Shown here: piece by piece, positions 21,595 through 32,700 of the stretch
How the letters are laid out: every line of letters begins with the position of its first letter
Numbering within the stretch: the stretch's first letter is position 1
Source: Capra hircus
Lineage: Eukaryota > Chordata > Mammalia > Artiodactyla > Bovidae
Length of the DNA: 64,000 bases
Direction: 5' to 3'
NCBI RefSeq assembly: GCF_001704415.2
Contig: NC_030821.1
Coordinates: forward strand, 35,509,210 to 35,573,209
Program-made: the position numbers and the translations under genes
Notes under the pieces: generated by a model
Told to the model about the DNA's origin: nothing
Seen by the model: only the letters and a program-made list of their open reading frames with translations
Databases searched by the model: none

Positions 21595-21950
21595 ATGACA
21601 TTTATTGCATACACACACTACCATGTGTAAGACAGATATCTATTGGGAACCTGAAGCATTATAACACAGGGGGTTCATCTCGGTGCTCTGTGGTAACCTA
21701 GATGGACGGGGTAGGGGAGTGGGAGGGAGGTCCAAGAGGGAGGAGATATTTGTATGGTTGTTCATTCGCTAAGTGGTGTCCAACTCTTCTGTGACCCCAT
21801 GGACTGTAGCCCACCAGGCTCCGCTTCCATGGGATTCTCCAGGCAACAATACTGGAGTGGGTTGCCATTTCCTTCTCCATATATATGTACACATATAGCC
21901 GATTCACTTCATTGTATAGCAGAAACCAATACATCGTAAAACAACTATTG
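21595..21950 (+). mobile_element. Cetartiodactyl L1 3' end split by a Bov-A
   Basis: CACTACCATGTGTAAGACAG, CGGTGCTCTGTGGTAACCTA and GTGGGAGGGAGGTCCAAGAG precede the Bov-A; CCGATTCACTTCATTGTATA and GCAGAAACCAATACATCGTA follow it. The element is 5'-truncated and its end abuts another SINE fragment. Confidence 0.85.
21759..21881 (-). mobile_element. Bov-A SINE inside L1 3' end
   Basis: Antisense Bov-A from TTGTTCATTCGCTAAGTGGT to GCCATTTCCTTCTCCATAT. L1 sequence resumes right after it, so the SINE is younger than this L1 copy. Confidence 0.9.
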
Positions 21951-21954
21951 GAGC

Positions 21955-22098
21955 ATGCATGCTCAGTCAGGAATACTGGAGTGGGTGCCATTTCCTCCTC
22001 CAGGGGACCTTTCTGACCCAGGGATCAAACCTGCAGCTCTAGAGACCCCTGCAGTGGCAGGCAGATTCTTTACCACTGAGCCATCTGAGAATTCAAAG
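21955..22098 (-). mobile_element. Bov-tA SINE, internally deleted
   Basis: GCATGCTCAGTCAGGAATAC joins the SINE tail directly to the GAATACTGGAGTGGG block, so about 60 bp of body is missing. It ends in the tRNA part TTTACCACTGAGCCATCTGA. Confidence 0.85.
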
Positions 22099-22106
22099 CA
22101 ACTGTG

Positions 22107-23588
22107 TTGTTGTTCAGTTGCTCAGTCCTGTCCGACTCTTTGAGACTTCATGGACTGCAGCATGCCAGGCTTCCTGTCCTTCGCCATCTCCTGGAGCTTA
22201 CTCAAACTCATGCCCACTGAGTCGGTGATGCCATCCAACCATCTCATCCTCTGTCACCCTGTTCTCCATTTGCCTTCAATCTTTCCAAGAATCAGGGCCT
22301 TTTCTAATGAGTCAGCTCTTTGCATCAGGTGGCCAAAGTATTGGAGCTTCAGCTTCAGAATCAGTCCTTCCAATGAATAATCAGGATTGATTTCCTTTAG
22401 AATTGACTGATTCGATCTCCTCACAGTCCACGGGACCCTCAAGAGTCTTCTCCGACACCACAGTTCAAAAGAATCAATTCTTCACTGTTCAGCCTTCTTT
22501 ATGGTCCAACTCTCACATCCATTGGAGAAGGAAATGGCAACCCACTACAGTATTCTTGCCTGGAGAAACCCATGGATAGAGGAGCCCAGTGGGCTACAGG
22601 CCACAGGGTCGCAAAGAGTCAGATACAACTGAAGCGACTGAGCACTCACATCCAGACACGACCACTGGAAAAACCACAATTTGTCTAGATGGACTGCTGT
22701 CAGCAAAGTAATGCCTCTGCTTTTTAATATGCTGTCTAGGTTGTCATAGCTTTCCTTCCAAGGTGCAAGCATCTTTTAATTTCATGGTTGCAGTCACCAT
22801 CTTCAGTGATTTTGGAGCCCAAGAAAATAAAGTCTCTCACTGTTTCCACTGTTTCCCCATCTATTTGCCAAGAAGTGATGGAACCAGATGCCATGATCTT
22901 TGTTCTTTGAATGTTGAGTTTTAAGCCAGCTTTTTCACTCTCCTCTTTAACTTTCATCAAGAGGCTCTTCAGTTCCTCTTCGCCTTCTGCCATAAGGGTG
23001 GTGTCATCTGCATATCTGAGGTTATTGATATTTCTCCCAGGCATCTTGATTCCAGCTTGTGCTTCATCCAGCCTGGCATTTCGCATGATGAACTCTGCAT
23101 ATAAGTTAAATAAGCCGGGTGATACTATACAGCCTTGACGTACTCCTTTCCCAATTTGGAACCAGTCCATTGTTCCATGTCTGGTTCTAATTGTTGCTTC
23201 TTGACTTGCATACAGATTTCTCAGGAGATAGGTAAGGTGGTCTGGTATTCCCATCTCTTTAAAAAATTTCTGCAGTTTGTTGTGATCCACACAGTCAAAG
23301 GCTTTAGTGTATTCAGTGAAGCAGAAGTAGATGTTTTTCTGGAATTCTCTTGCTTTTTCCATGATCCAGCAGATGTTGGCAATGTGATCTCTGGTTCCTC
23401 TGCCTTGTCTAAATCCAGCTTGAACATCTGGAAGTTTTCCATTCATGTACTGTTGAAGCCCAGGTTGGAGAATTTTGAGCATTACTTTGCTAGCATGTGG
23501 AATGAGTGCAATTGTGTGGTACTTTGAACATTTTTTGGCATTGCCTTTCTTTGGGATTAGAATGAAAACTGATATTTTCCAATATTGT
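22107..23588 (-). mobile_element. BovB LINE, largest copy in the window
   Basis: About 1.36 kb of BovB plus a 123-bp SINE insertion. It runs from the 3' tail (TTGTTCAGTTGCTCAGTCC, + strand) to the RT N-terminal coding region near 23588. The endonuclease half is missing. Confidence 0.93.
22522..22644 (+). mobile_element. Bov-A SINE inserted in BovB
   Basis: TTGGAGAAGGAAATGGCAAC to GACTGAGCA. The 10-bp duplication CTCACATCCA (22512-22521 and 22645-22654) is BovB sequence, which proves insertion after the BovB landed. Confidence 0.94.
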
Positions 23589-23593
23589 AGCAA
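22736..23593 (-). pseudogene. BovB reverse transcriptase pseudogene (285-aa frame)
   Basis: Longest open frame in the window. It covers the RT from its N-terminal region (LIPKKGNAKKCSKY, residues 13-26) through LPDVQAGFRQGRGT (55-68), motif A (FTEYTKAFDCVDH, 92-104), the VRQGCIVSPGLFN block (151-163) and motif C YADD (194-197), to LGRKAMTT. In RTE and L1 enzymes the first Asp of motif A is catalytic; here it is Glu at residue 94, while YADD is intact. The frame ends because one base is lost at ATGACAACCTAGA (about 22733-22742), after which DNLDSILKSR follows in another frame, and then a Bov-A interrupts. No endonuclease domain. The Met at 23593 is just the first in frame, not a family start. 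A processed or active protein is not expected. Confidence 0.9.
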
Positions 23594-23639
23594 AAGCAGC
23601 TAAACCCCAATTTTTAAAATACCCCAATTAAAAACAAAA

Positions 23640-23775
23640 GAGTTTATGGGTGCCAGACACTGTTCCATGCTTTTGTGTACTTTAGTACATTCAATCCTCT
23701 CAACAACTCCATGGAGTAAGTACTTTGATCCTAATCTTACAACTGAGGATGCTGAGGCATAGAGGCCCCATTAAT
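23640..23775 (-). mobile_element. MIR SINE fragment
   Basis: GGGTGCCAGACACTGTTCCA, TCAATCCTCTCAACAACTCC and TTACAACTGAGGATGCTGAG in antisense MIR order. Cut off by BovB at 23778. Confidence 0.85.
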
Positions 23776-23777
23776 GG

Positions 23778-24203
23778 GGTTTTTCCAGTAGTCATGTTCA
23801 GATGTGAGAAGTGGACTATAAAGAAAGCTGAGCACCAAAGAATTGATGCTTTTGAATTGTGGTGCTGAGAACACTCTTGAGAGTCCCTTGGACAGCAAGA
23901 ATATCTAACCAGTCAATACTAAAGGAGATCAACAGTGAATATTCATTGGAAGGACTGATGCTGAAGTTCCAATATATTGGTCACCAGATGCCAAGAGCCA
24001 GCTCAATGGAAAAGACCCTGATGCTGGGAGGGACTGAAGGCAGGAGGAGAAGGGGGCAACAGAGGATGAGATGGTTAGATAGTATCACCGATTCAATGGA
24101 CATGCACTTGAACAAACTCTGGGAGATAGTGAAGGACAGGGAAGCCTGGCATGCTGCAGTCCATGGGGTTGCAAAGAGTCAGACATGACTTAGAAACTGA
24201 TCA
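23778..24203 (+). mobile_element. BovB LINE 3' end
   Basis: 5'-truncated BovB starting in the GTTTTTCCAGTAGTCATGTT block and ending in a short CAACAAACAACAA tail. It encodes LLRVPWTARISNQSILK, RRRRGQQRMRWLDSI and REAWHAAVHGVAKSQT, with small internal deletions. Confidence 0.93.
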
Positions 24204-24211
24204 ACAAACAA

Positions 24212-24545
24212 CAATTCACATACCACACAATTCACCACTTAAAGTGTGCATCAGTGGCCAATGGTATTCACAGAGATACACAACCATAACAAATCTTAGA
24301 ACATTTTCTCTACTCCAGAAAGAAGTCCTACATCATTTAGCTGTCACCTCCCAATTTCCCCCTTTCTTCTCAGCTCTAGGCAACCACTAATCTACTTTTT
24401 GTCTCAAAAGATTTTTCCCTTCTGGGCTTTATGTAATAGATAGTCTTTTTTGACTGGCTCCTTTCACTTGGTATCATATTTTCAAGGTTCATCCATGTAG
24501 TAGTGTGTACTATTACTTCATTTCATTTTTCAAGTAGGTCACAGT
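24212..24545 (-). mobile_element. Old L1 3' UTR
   Basis: Antisense of an L1M-type 3' UTR: CAATTCACCACTTAAAGTG, CTAGGCAACCACTAATCTAC, CTCCTTTCACTTGGTATCAT and AAGGTTCATCCATGTAGTAG. Confidence 0.7.
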
Positions 24546-24584
24546 CTTAACCAGTACAGTGTGCTCTTACTTTGTACACAAGAC

Positions 24585-24685
24585 CACTGAAGCTCAGAGA
24601 AACAAAATAGTTGCCCACAGTCACACAGACAACCAAAGACAGATCTGGCATCTGCTGATCCCAAATTATGCTCTCAAAAGTACTA
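24585..24685 (-). mobile_element. MIR SINE fragment
   Basis: AAGCTCAGAGAAACAAAATA and TTGCCCACAGTCACACAGAC are the antisense MIR core. Confidence 0.75.
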
Positions 24686-24804
24686 TCCTGCCTCCAAAGC
24701 ATGTCTTTCCTAGGAGAAGTTACCTACACAGGGAAAAGGAACCTTAGGTGTTTTGGTAACTTTCTCCTTACTAACATGAAGGGCAATAAAGTAATGGTTG
24801 AAAA

Positions 24805-24952
24805 AAAAGGACTTTAGAATTAAGCTCAGAACCAAGCTATGTGACTTTAGACCAATCACTTAACCTTTCTATGTCTTGATTTCCACATGACATCTACTTC
24901 TTAGAGTTGAGAGATAATACATGTAAGTAGCATTATCCAGTCCAAGTTCCCA
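24805..24952 (+). mobile_element. MIR SINE cut by an LTR
   Basis: AGCTATGTGACTTTAGACCA, ATCACTTAACCTTTCTATGT and GAGATAATACATGTAAGTAG in sense MIR order. The LTR at 24957 cuts its 3' end. Confidence 0.75.
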
Positions 24953-24956
24953 TAAG

Positions 24957-25687
24957 TGTTAGGGAACCATTGACTGAAACCACCCGCCCTGGCCAGGCAG
25001 GATAATTGCCACTTGCATGCATTGTCTCACAACAAGAGGACCCAAACAGGGAATGCAGAACTGATAAACTACTACCAGCCAGGAGAATCTGGGAGGGGTC
25101 AAAAGATGGGATGAGACATCAACCCACAATATTGTCCTAGGGCTTCCCAGGTGGCGCAGTGGTAAAGAACTTGTCTGCCAGTGCAGAAGCTGTAAGACAC
25201 ACGGGTTAGATCCCTGGGTTGGTAAGATCCCCTGGAGAAGGAAATGGTAACCCTCTCCAGTATTCTTTCCTGGAGAATTCCATGGACAGAGGAGCCTGGC
25301 AGGCTACAGTCCACGGGATCACAGAGTCAGACATGACTGAAGTGACTTAGCATGCACACACCAACTTCTCAGAAATTCTTGTGCTAGAGATCATCTGACA
25401 AAGAGATGTGCGTGCCACCAGGAAGAGCCTTGAATGGGACCAAATATGGGCACAAGCAAGATGATTGGCCCGAGACAACTTGGAAAGCTAACCACATGGC
25501 TGTAAAACCCAAGACTGCGAGCCACATGGCAGCGCCGTTCTCCTGGGCTCCCTTGCCCTGGTGCTCTCCACCTTCCCAATAAAATCTCGTGCTGTGTCAA
25601 CATGTGTGTCTCCTTGAACAATCCTTTTCAGTGTGTCAGAGAAGTGTCTGTTCTCAAGCCCTGGAATGGGTCCCCCTTCTGGTAACA
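24957..25687 (+). mobile_element. Solo LTR, ERV1-like, split by Bov-tA
   Basis: Same family as 87-557. It starts TGTTAGGGAACCATTGACTG and ends TTCTGGTAACA, flanked by the 4-bp duplication TAAG (24953-24956 and 25688-25691). About 510 bp without the 220-bp Bov-tA at 25139-25360. A polyadenylation signal AATAAA is present at 25578-25583, followed by GTGTGTCTCCTTG as in the U5-like part of the first copy. No internal retroviral sequence adjoins, so it is a solo LTR. Whether its promoter is alive cannot be told. Confidence 0.78.
25139..25360 (+). mobile_element. Bov-tA SINE inside the LTR
   Basis: GGGCTTCCCAGGTGGCGCAG head to GACTGAAGTGACTTAGCATG. LTR sequence is in register on both sides. Confidence 0.92.
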
Positions 25688-25691
25688 TAAG

Positions 25692-26879
25692 GGCTTAATC
25701 AATAATACCATTCTTTAGAGTAATGCATATTGAGGCAGATCTATGACAAAGAAGGAGGTTCAGTTGGAGGAAAAAACCGCCAAAGCAACACAGTTTTGAT
25801 TGTGTGGGAATGTTACAGCTGTTTCCAGGTCTCTAGCTCTAGGAGAAATCAGAAATGTGGAACATTTGCAAAGCACTACTTCCTCTATACAGAGAAATCT
25901 GGGGAGGACCCCAAGAGAGGGCTGCTTCATCCTTCTCTTCCTTCAGCCCACCAGTGGGTACCCCACTTGCTTTCTGCACATTTCCACTCCTAAACCACTT
26001 GATGCCAAAGAACTCAAAAGCTTTTGGTGGAAGCTGAGACTTCTGTACATTCCCTGGGAACATAAAAGGGTGAAACAGTAATCTTACTATGAGCATGCCA
26101 ATTACACATTCAACCAAATTTATTTCTACATTCCTCCTTCATGCAATTACAGAACGTTAAGTATTAGGTTCGGGATTCACAGTAGGTGTCTAAGTTTTGA
26201 AATGAAATCATTTTTAATTAATTGAAAACTGTCTTTCTCAAAAATAATGCAAGCCTATTTTTAAGATCTTACTAGTAGGCCAAGTACCAATTTGGAAACT
26301 GCAGATATAAAAAAAAAAGTATGAAAAAAAGGTAACAATTAAAACATGCTCTTTTAAAAGGGGAGAGGAAGGGGAGGCTAATTAATACTACTAGCTATAA
26401 AAGAGGAAGTTGTTTCAATCACTAAATGGATTTTTTTCCCTCCTGTAAATGAAGTCTTTTATTCATTTATTCAGGTAATGCACACCTATTGGTAAAATAC
26501 AATGGTTCTGCTGCTGGTTTCAGAGAATTCATTACTTGTCAATAAAATTTTTAAAAAACTTGTTCATCTAGGGTGAACAGGGGGAGGGGAGCAGATCTGA
26601 GGATGTTCTTAGATGGTTCAATTCAGACTCACGAAACTGCATGTATTAGACCTAACTCATTGATCCACCCGGCCCTGGACTCCTTGTACATTCATCTAAA
26701 ATATTTATATTTTGGAAAATGAAGGGTGAGGGAAGTAGCACATTAGGAAAGCCTGCTTGGCATCTTCCAGGGGTGTTTGAAGATCGTGAGTGCATCAATC
26801 CAAAGACTAATTCATAAGAATCAGTTATAAAGAAGAATAGAAGCTAGTGGATAGAGAATCTGCTCTGAATTCAGAATTT
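25692..26879. other. No recognised feature (about 1.2 kb)
   Basis: No repeat recognised. A cluster of short overlapping frames at 25730-26117 on both strands shows no known domain. Confidence 0.35.
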
Positions 26880-27425
26880 GGGTTGTAAATTCTTACATCT
26901 CACTTTTTTTGCTTTTAGTGAACCTTACTTTGGTGGCCACCAGTGAATCATGAATGATGTCATCCATGACTGATGTCATTCCCTCCTTCTTCCACCTCGT
27001 CAACTTCCTAGCCTTGATCACGCAACTGGCTTTGGCCAATGGGATATTAGCAAGCTTGGTGAAAGCAGAGGTTTGTCCCCTTGGAATGTGTGCTTTGGGG
27101 ATACACCTTCTCAAAACCCAGTCACCATGCTGTGAGAAGATCAAATTAACCACATGAGGAGAATGGAGGTCCTCACTGAGAGTCCCAGTCAAGCTCCCGC
27201 CAACAGCCAACATCAACTCACTAGTAAACCATCTTGGAAGAAAATCCTCCAGCCCCACTTGAGCCTCTCCAGATGAGCCATGGCAGCCGATGTGACCCAG
27301 AGCAGGGATGAGCTGATCCTGCTAAGTCCTGTCCAAACTGCAGAAGAGTGAATAAATCAACAAATGTCATTTTAAATCACTGTTTTGGGGTAGTTTGTTT
27401 TGCACCTTTCGAAGACCAAAACAGG
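26880..27425 (+). mobile_element. MLT1-type MaLR LTR
   Basis: GGCCAATGGGATATTAGCAA, GAAAGCAGAGGTTTG and the end TTTTGGGGTAGTTTGTTTTG match the MLT1 pattern of ERVL-MaLR LTRs. A 121-codon frame on the minus strand (26893-27258) is a by-product of this repeat. Confidence 0.55.
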
Positions 27426-27594
27426 AGTTTGAACCTAGAACCCAGCAAAGATGTGAACTCTGCTTTTCCAGTCCAATATCCACTTTTCTGAACCATCAAG
27501 AGGAAGATAGCCTGCCTCTTCCTCTCCACTGAGGGTCTGAGAAGGCTGGCTCAGGCAGTGCTATCCCCAGCAAGGCTACCTTTTAATCACAACA
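27426..27594. other. No recognised feature
   Basis: Short unassigned gap. Confidence 0.35.
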
Positions 27595-28065
27595 GCAAAA
27601 GCATCATTTATTCAGCTCTTTCTAAATGCCAGGGACTGTGCCAGGGTTGTATATATACATAGGTATTTAGCATATTGGGCTTCACAGGTGGCCCAGCATT
27701 AAACCCGAGTCTCCTTGCAATGCAGGAAACTCAGGTTCAATCCCTGGGTCAGAAAGATCCCCTGGAGGAGGGAATGGCACTCCAGTATTCTTGCCTAGAG
27801 AATCCCATGGACAGAGGGCTGGCAGGCTACAGCCAATAGGGTCACAAAAAGTCGGACATGACTGAAGTGACTAAGCATGCATGCACACACATATAGAATA
27901 TCATTTTGTCCTTGTAACAGCTCTTTGAGAATAGAAATAACAGTACGCAACATATGAGGACACAGTCTTGGAGAAGCTGAGTCACTTGCCTAAGATGTTC
28001 CAGCCAGTAAGTGGTAGAATTAGGCTTCCAACCAGTCATCTACTGCTAAAACCTCTTCCACCCAG
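27595..28065 (-). mobile_element. MIR SINE split by Bov-tA
   Basis: Antisense MIR halves 27595-27676 (AAATGCCAGGGACTGTGCCA) and 27895-28065 (TGAGTCACTTGCCTAAGATG, GCTAAAACCTCTTCCACC) surround a Bov-tA. Confidence 0.75.
27677..27893 (+). mobile_element. Bov-tA SINE inside MIR
   Basis: GGGCTTCACAGGTGGCCCAG to GACTGAAGTGACTAAGCATG, with the A-box region diverged. Confidence 0.9.
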
Positions 28066-28157
28066 GACATGCTTCCTTCACACCAGGAAGGCACTGTTGA
28101 CCCAACTTGACGGCCTATGCCTTGCATTTCCCTTTTTTCCCTTTGTCTTTATGCATT

Positions 28158-28298
28158 TTTAAAAATGTATTTTTATCTATTTATTTTTTAGCCATCTCAC
28201 ACAGCATGTGGGAGCTTAGCTCCTGGACCAGGGATCGAACCCATGCCCCCTGCAATAGAAGCACAGATTCTTAACCACTGGACCACCAGGGAAGGCTC
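28158..28298 (-). mobile_element. CHR SINE
   Basis: Antisense CHR: CACACAGCATGTGGGAGCTT, GGACCAGGGATCGAACCCAT and ACTGGACCACCAGGGAAGGC. Closely similar in layout to the copy at 20568-20706. Confidence 0.9.
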
Positions 28299-28319
28299 AT
28301 TTATTTATTTTAAATTTTA

Positions 28320-28450
28320 TTTTATTATGGTAAGAGCATTTAACATAAGAGCTACCCTCTAAACACAAGTTTAACTATACAAACATTACTGTTGACTATA
28401 GATGCAACGTTGTACAGTGGCTCTTTACAGCTCACTGAAAATTTACACTG
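28320..28450 (-). mobile_element. Old L1 3' UTR fragment
   Basis: AGAGCATTTAACATAAGAGC, ATTACTGTTGACTATAGATG and TTGTACAGTGGCTCTTTACA match an antisense L1M 3' UTR. Diverged. Confidence 0.45.
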
Positions 28451-30821
28451 GTAGACTGGGCCTTGTGTTTTGGTGAGTTGTTTCTTTATTGTTTTTGCTG
28501 CCAGCAGGGATAAAGGGATTTTATTAATCTTTCCACAGTCTTTAGACATTATCTTCCCAACCTCCCAAGTATAATTTTATTATTTTTGAGATGTAGATGC
28601 CAAGCAACAAACAACTTCTCTCTTCTAGGAAGGAAAGGAAAAGGAACCTATTCTCTTCAACACATCATACTTTACAGGATTCTCATCCCTGCTTTATCTT
28701 CAATCACAACCCACCCACTTCTGCTCCATTGGAGAGCTGGAGTCCCCAGTGAGGAAACGCCCAGCCCTCTATCCTGTCACAGGCGTCCTCCCTGATGTTC
28801 ACAGGTGATGAGGCCAGGAGAAGGCCATGTTCATACCGATTGAGGCTTGGTCCCCATATGCCAGTACTCACTCTTGGTGAGCCAGCCTAGGTCACATGAC
28901 ATGTCAAGAATATGCCCGTGTTGGCATTAAAGTCCCTTATTGTGTCCTTTCTCCTTTTCCCTTTAGAACCACACCTATCATTTGGTTGTAGGTATAACCA
29001 GTGCCTCTGAAAGAAAAAAAGAAGTCCAAGAAGAGACTAAAGGGAAAGGGAGCCCAGGGTTGGGCTGGTCTTACCATCTACCACCCCCGCACTGGCTTTG
29101 AGAAAGCTTTGAGCAGCTGGATTTTTACATTCATAGAAACGCACTATATATTTACAGATATTAAAAATTATAACTACAAAGATAGAAAGACAGGAAAGAG
29201 CGGAGAATGGGGCAGGGTTTTGGGAGGGAGAGTTTGGAGTTCTGCCCAGTGGTTGTAACTTACTACAATCAATACTCCTCTTCAATACGGCACTTCTCCC
29301 ACTGATGAGTGTACATTTGCCCTGCTAAATAGTGAACCCTTCAACAAAAGGGGTCCCATTTTAGGTGAGTCTGCAATTCCATTTTATACAGCACCAACAT
29401 ATATATTTTTTGAATGACTGAGAATGAATGGCCAATTTTTCCTAATTTCTACGGTTCTCCTAGTTGCTGGCATTCTGCCTTGTGTCCAAATTCTGTGTTC
29501 TGCCTCTTCAGTTTCTGTGGGCCATAAATCATGACATGACAGGAAGACATTGAGAAAATTGTATTTGGCCAAGATACAGAATCCCAAACCCTTGAATCCT
29601 GCCCTGCTACAATTGCCCTCCACAAGGAACTCAAGAAGATAAGTACAGAGAAGAAAAGTGTAACACAGACATTTTAGCCCATGAGAATTTCGCTCCTACA
29701 TCAATCTATATCTACAGTTCCCAGAGCAAAGCTGGACAATGTGAGGGCCTGTCTAGGATAAAGGCAATCCTCTCCTCTTCTTCCCCTGGGCCCATAGCCA
29801 TGAAGAGGGAAAGCAGATCCATGGAAAATCATGTCAAGGCCAAGCCAAGCCAGAGAGTTACCACTTGTCCTTGTCAGCTGATCTAGTCGTCAACTCCAGG
29901 ACATTCCTAGAGCAGGGCAATTCCTGAACCTGTAATTCGGGCCTTCCTTCTGCATATGTCTTGAGAAAGAAAGAGAGGAAAGAAGATTCCAGAAGATGCC
30001 AGAAGACTCCAGAGAAACTCTTGCCACAGGGGACACAGAGCTCATCCTCTTTGTTAGGAAAGATGTTCCAATCTGTAGCACTGAGGCACAGTAAATGACC
30101 TTGACCTTAATCCTTTACCAATATTTCTCCTTGAGGGTAAAATCTGGAACTTGGAGTAGGAGAGAGGCTGTGAAAATCTCCTAGAGGCCAGACGGCTCTG
30201 AAGCTACATCTATCCCGAGACCTGCTACCTGCTTTTGATCCACAGCACTTTGCTCTACAGTTTCTGGCTTTTCAACATGTCCAGTCCCATCCACCTCAAC
30301 CCTGACTCAACGTGCGATTCACCCCTCACACCTGGTATCTTCTGAGGGTCCAGTCTTGGGAAGGGAGAACAGGACCTTTCTGTCAATGAGTTATGGGATC
30401 TTCACATGTTCACATTCCTATTTCACATCTTCCTTGCTGGAGGGTGGATTCCAATAAATCAATACACACATACATAAATAATCATCAAAGCTATATGCAT
30501 CCTTTTGTCTTTAGTTGATAATTATGAATTTTGGACCCAGAGCCTATTGTTCTCTTAGGCTCTACCTTTTCTGAAATCTTATTTACATGGATTTAAAGTA
30601 TCCTTTGAAATCACCTGAAAGTTCTGAAACAATAAACCTTCAAAGGAAGAGACAAATGTGCCTCTCTGCTCCTCACACCCCTCACATTTCAAGCGCCTGA
30701 GTAAGGACAGATGTTTAAAGGGTTGGGATACAGCCTTACTGTGAGGACCTCTCTCCAAAGAACACTGACCAACAGCCAACAAGACTGAGCGTTGAGTTAA
30801 TACCCAATGTTAAGCAAAGTC
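28451..30821. other. About 2.4 kb without recognised repeats
   Basis: One of the longest stretches in the window where I recognise no interspersed repeat and no exon. Short A-rich patches lie at 29009-29030. It is a candidate for single-copy sequence. Confidence 0.35.
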
Positions 30822-31251
30822 AAAAATCAAATATATCGCATTTCCCTGGTGGTACGGTGGTGAAGAATCTGCCTTGCAGTGCCGGGGACACCAATTTGAT
30901 CCCTGGTCTGAGAAGATCTCACATACTGAGGGACAACTATGCCCATGTGACTCAACTACTGAACCCCCACTCTAGAGCCTGGGAGCCACAACTACTGAGC
31001 CCACGTGCCATAATTACTAAAGGCCTCGCATCCTAGAACCCATACTCTGCAGCAAGAGAAGCCACTGCAACAAGAAGTTGCACCTCCCTGATGATGCAAC
31101 GGCCTCTAGGACATGCAAGCCACTGCAAGAAGAGGCACTGCAACTAGAGAGTAGCCACCAACCCCCGCAACCAGAGAAAGCCCATGCACAGCTACAAAGA
31201 CCCAGTACAGCCACAAATAGATAATAGAATTTAAAAAAAATCAAGTACATC
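30822..31251 (+). mobile_element. Long CHR SINE with duplication
   Basis: About 398 bp (30838-31235): TTTCCCTGGTGGTACGGTGG head, GATCCCTGGTCTGAGAAGAT, then a long body (GAGCCACAACTACTGAGCCC, GAAGCCACTGCAACAAGAAG) and an A tail. Imperfect 16-bp duplication AAAAATCAAATATATC / AAAAATCAAGTACATC at 30822-30837 and 31236-31251. Confidence 0.88.
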
Positions 31252-31670
31252 AGTTCTTAAAGCACATTTCAAAGGAAGAAACAGCCAACTTGATAGCAAT
31301 CCTGAACAAATCTTGCCCTGGCGAGTATCTGATAGAGACCATGTTTGTAAGGCTTCCAAAGTCCTTCCCAGCAAGCAGCTTGGCAGTTCACAGTCTTGTT
31401 TGAGAGAGAGGCCTCCAGGTCTAGGAACCAAAGCTAAGGAAGGGGAAGGTAGACCACCCACAAGTCAAAACACTATGACACACTTCTCTAACGCTGCAAC
31501 CACACTAGCACATTGATCCTGCCTGCAGCCTTCACGGAGCTACATCAGGATTCCCCTGCTACAGCTGAGAAAACACATATGCCTTCTCTTACACTCAGTG
31601 GGTCAGCTTTGCCTTTGCACTCTTGAGATCTGGAATTTCTACCCACTGTCCTCTAAGTCATGAGTGTTTC
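31252..31670. other. No recognised feature
   Basis: Unassigned sequence. Confidence 0.35.
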
Positions 31671-31772
31671 TTGTTTAGTCCCTAAGTCGTGTCAACTCTT
31701 TGCAACCCCATGGACTATAACCTACCAGGCTCCTCTGGCCATGGAATTTCCCAGGCAAGAATGCTGGAGTAT
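31671..31772 (-). mobile_element. Bov-A SINE fragment
   Basis: Antisense TCCCTAAGTCGTGTCAACTC to GGCAAGAATGCTGGAGTAT; ends abruptly. Confidence 0.88.
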
Positions 31773-32700
31773 ACTCATCTCCTAAAAATCCAGGCATTGT
31801 TGCAACTAAGAAATAAAGCCCGAGGACCAGTGGATAGGAGGATAATGGTGCCACTGATGCTTCGAGGCTTCGTACCTGCAGACATCTTGAGTGTCTTACA
31901 TGCCTCATCATTTGCCTCACCACATCTTCCAAGGATGTTCTCATCCTGCCATCATCTAGAACCATTTGAAGGGGAAGTTAAGTGAATGCTTTTCCGAAGT
32001 CCACAGGGTTAAGCTCTTGGTGGTCTTGATTTTCTCCATCAACCCCACTTCCCAGATTTACATTTGAACTGTTTCATCCCAGTGGTCACACAGAGGACAG
32101 GACACTTAAGTGTGAAACCACAAAATATATTCTGTTCTTTCACAAAGCAAAGCAAAACTACCTCAGTCACAAAGCTTGTCATGATGCTAAAACAGTGCTA
32201 GGAATGAGAACAGAGGGCAGAGGGAGCCATAAAAAAGGAGTTTGAGAGATAAGAGTCCCCAAAAGGAAATGTTACCTCTTGATATTAGTCCTATAAAGAA
32301 AATGTACTTGCCACTAAAGCATGCTCAAGTCACCCACCTTCCACCAATTCCCATGTGTGATGGGTCTGCTGTAACCAGGGAGGGTCAAGATATTCAATTC
32401 TGTGAAAAGTAGCTTTAAAAAAAAAATTCAATTCTTGGCATGCGTTGCAATACTTCCTCTGCTCCAAACTTAACGCTGAAGCCACCCACAGTACTGCTGT
32501 CTCAGCCAAATACAGTAAAGGAAATAAGGCTTCTCACAGAAGGCCCACATGAACGACATTCAACACGCAGGGTCAGGCAACACTGCAAACAGGCTGAGAA
32601 GGTTTCCATGATACAGCACCGTTAGGCATGCTTCAGCCAGGCAAGCCAGAGCTGCTGTGTTCCTGCCTTCTCTAAGTGCCACTCATAAAGGTATTTCCAT
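31773..32700. other. No recognised feature (about 0.9 kb)
   Basis: No repeat or exon recognised; A run at 32415-32424. Confidence 0.35.

Noticed and set aside
26893..27258. 121-codon open frame on the minus strand
   Set aside because: Lies wholly in an MLT1-type LTR read backwards; no protein family recognised.
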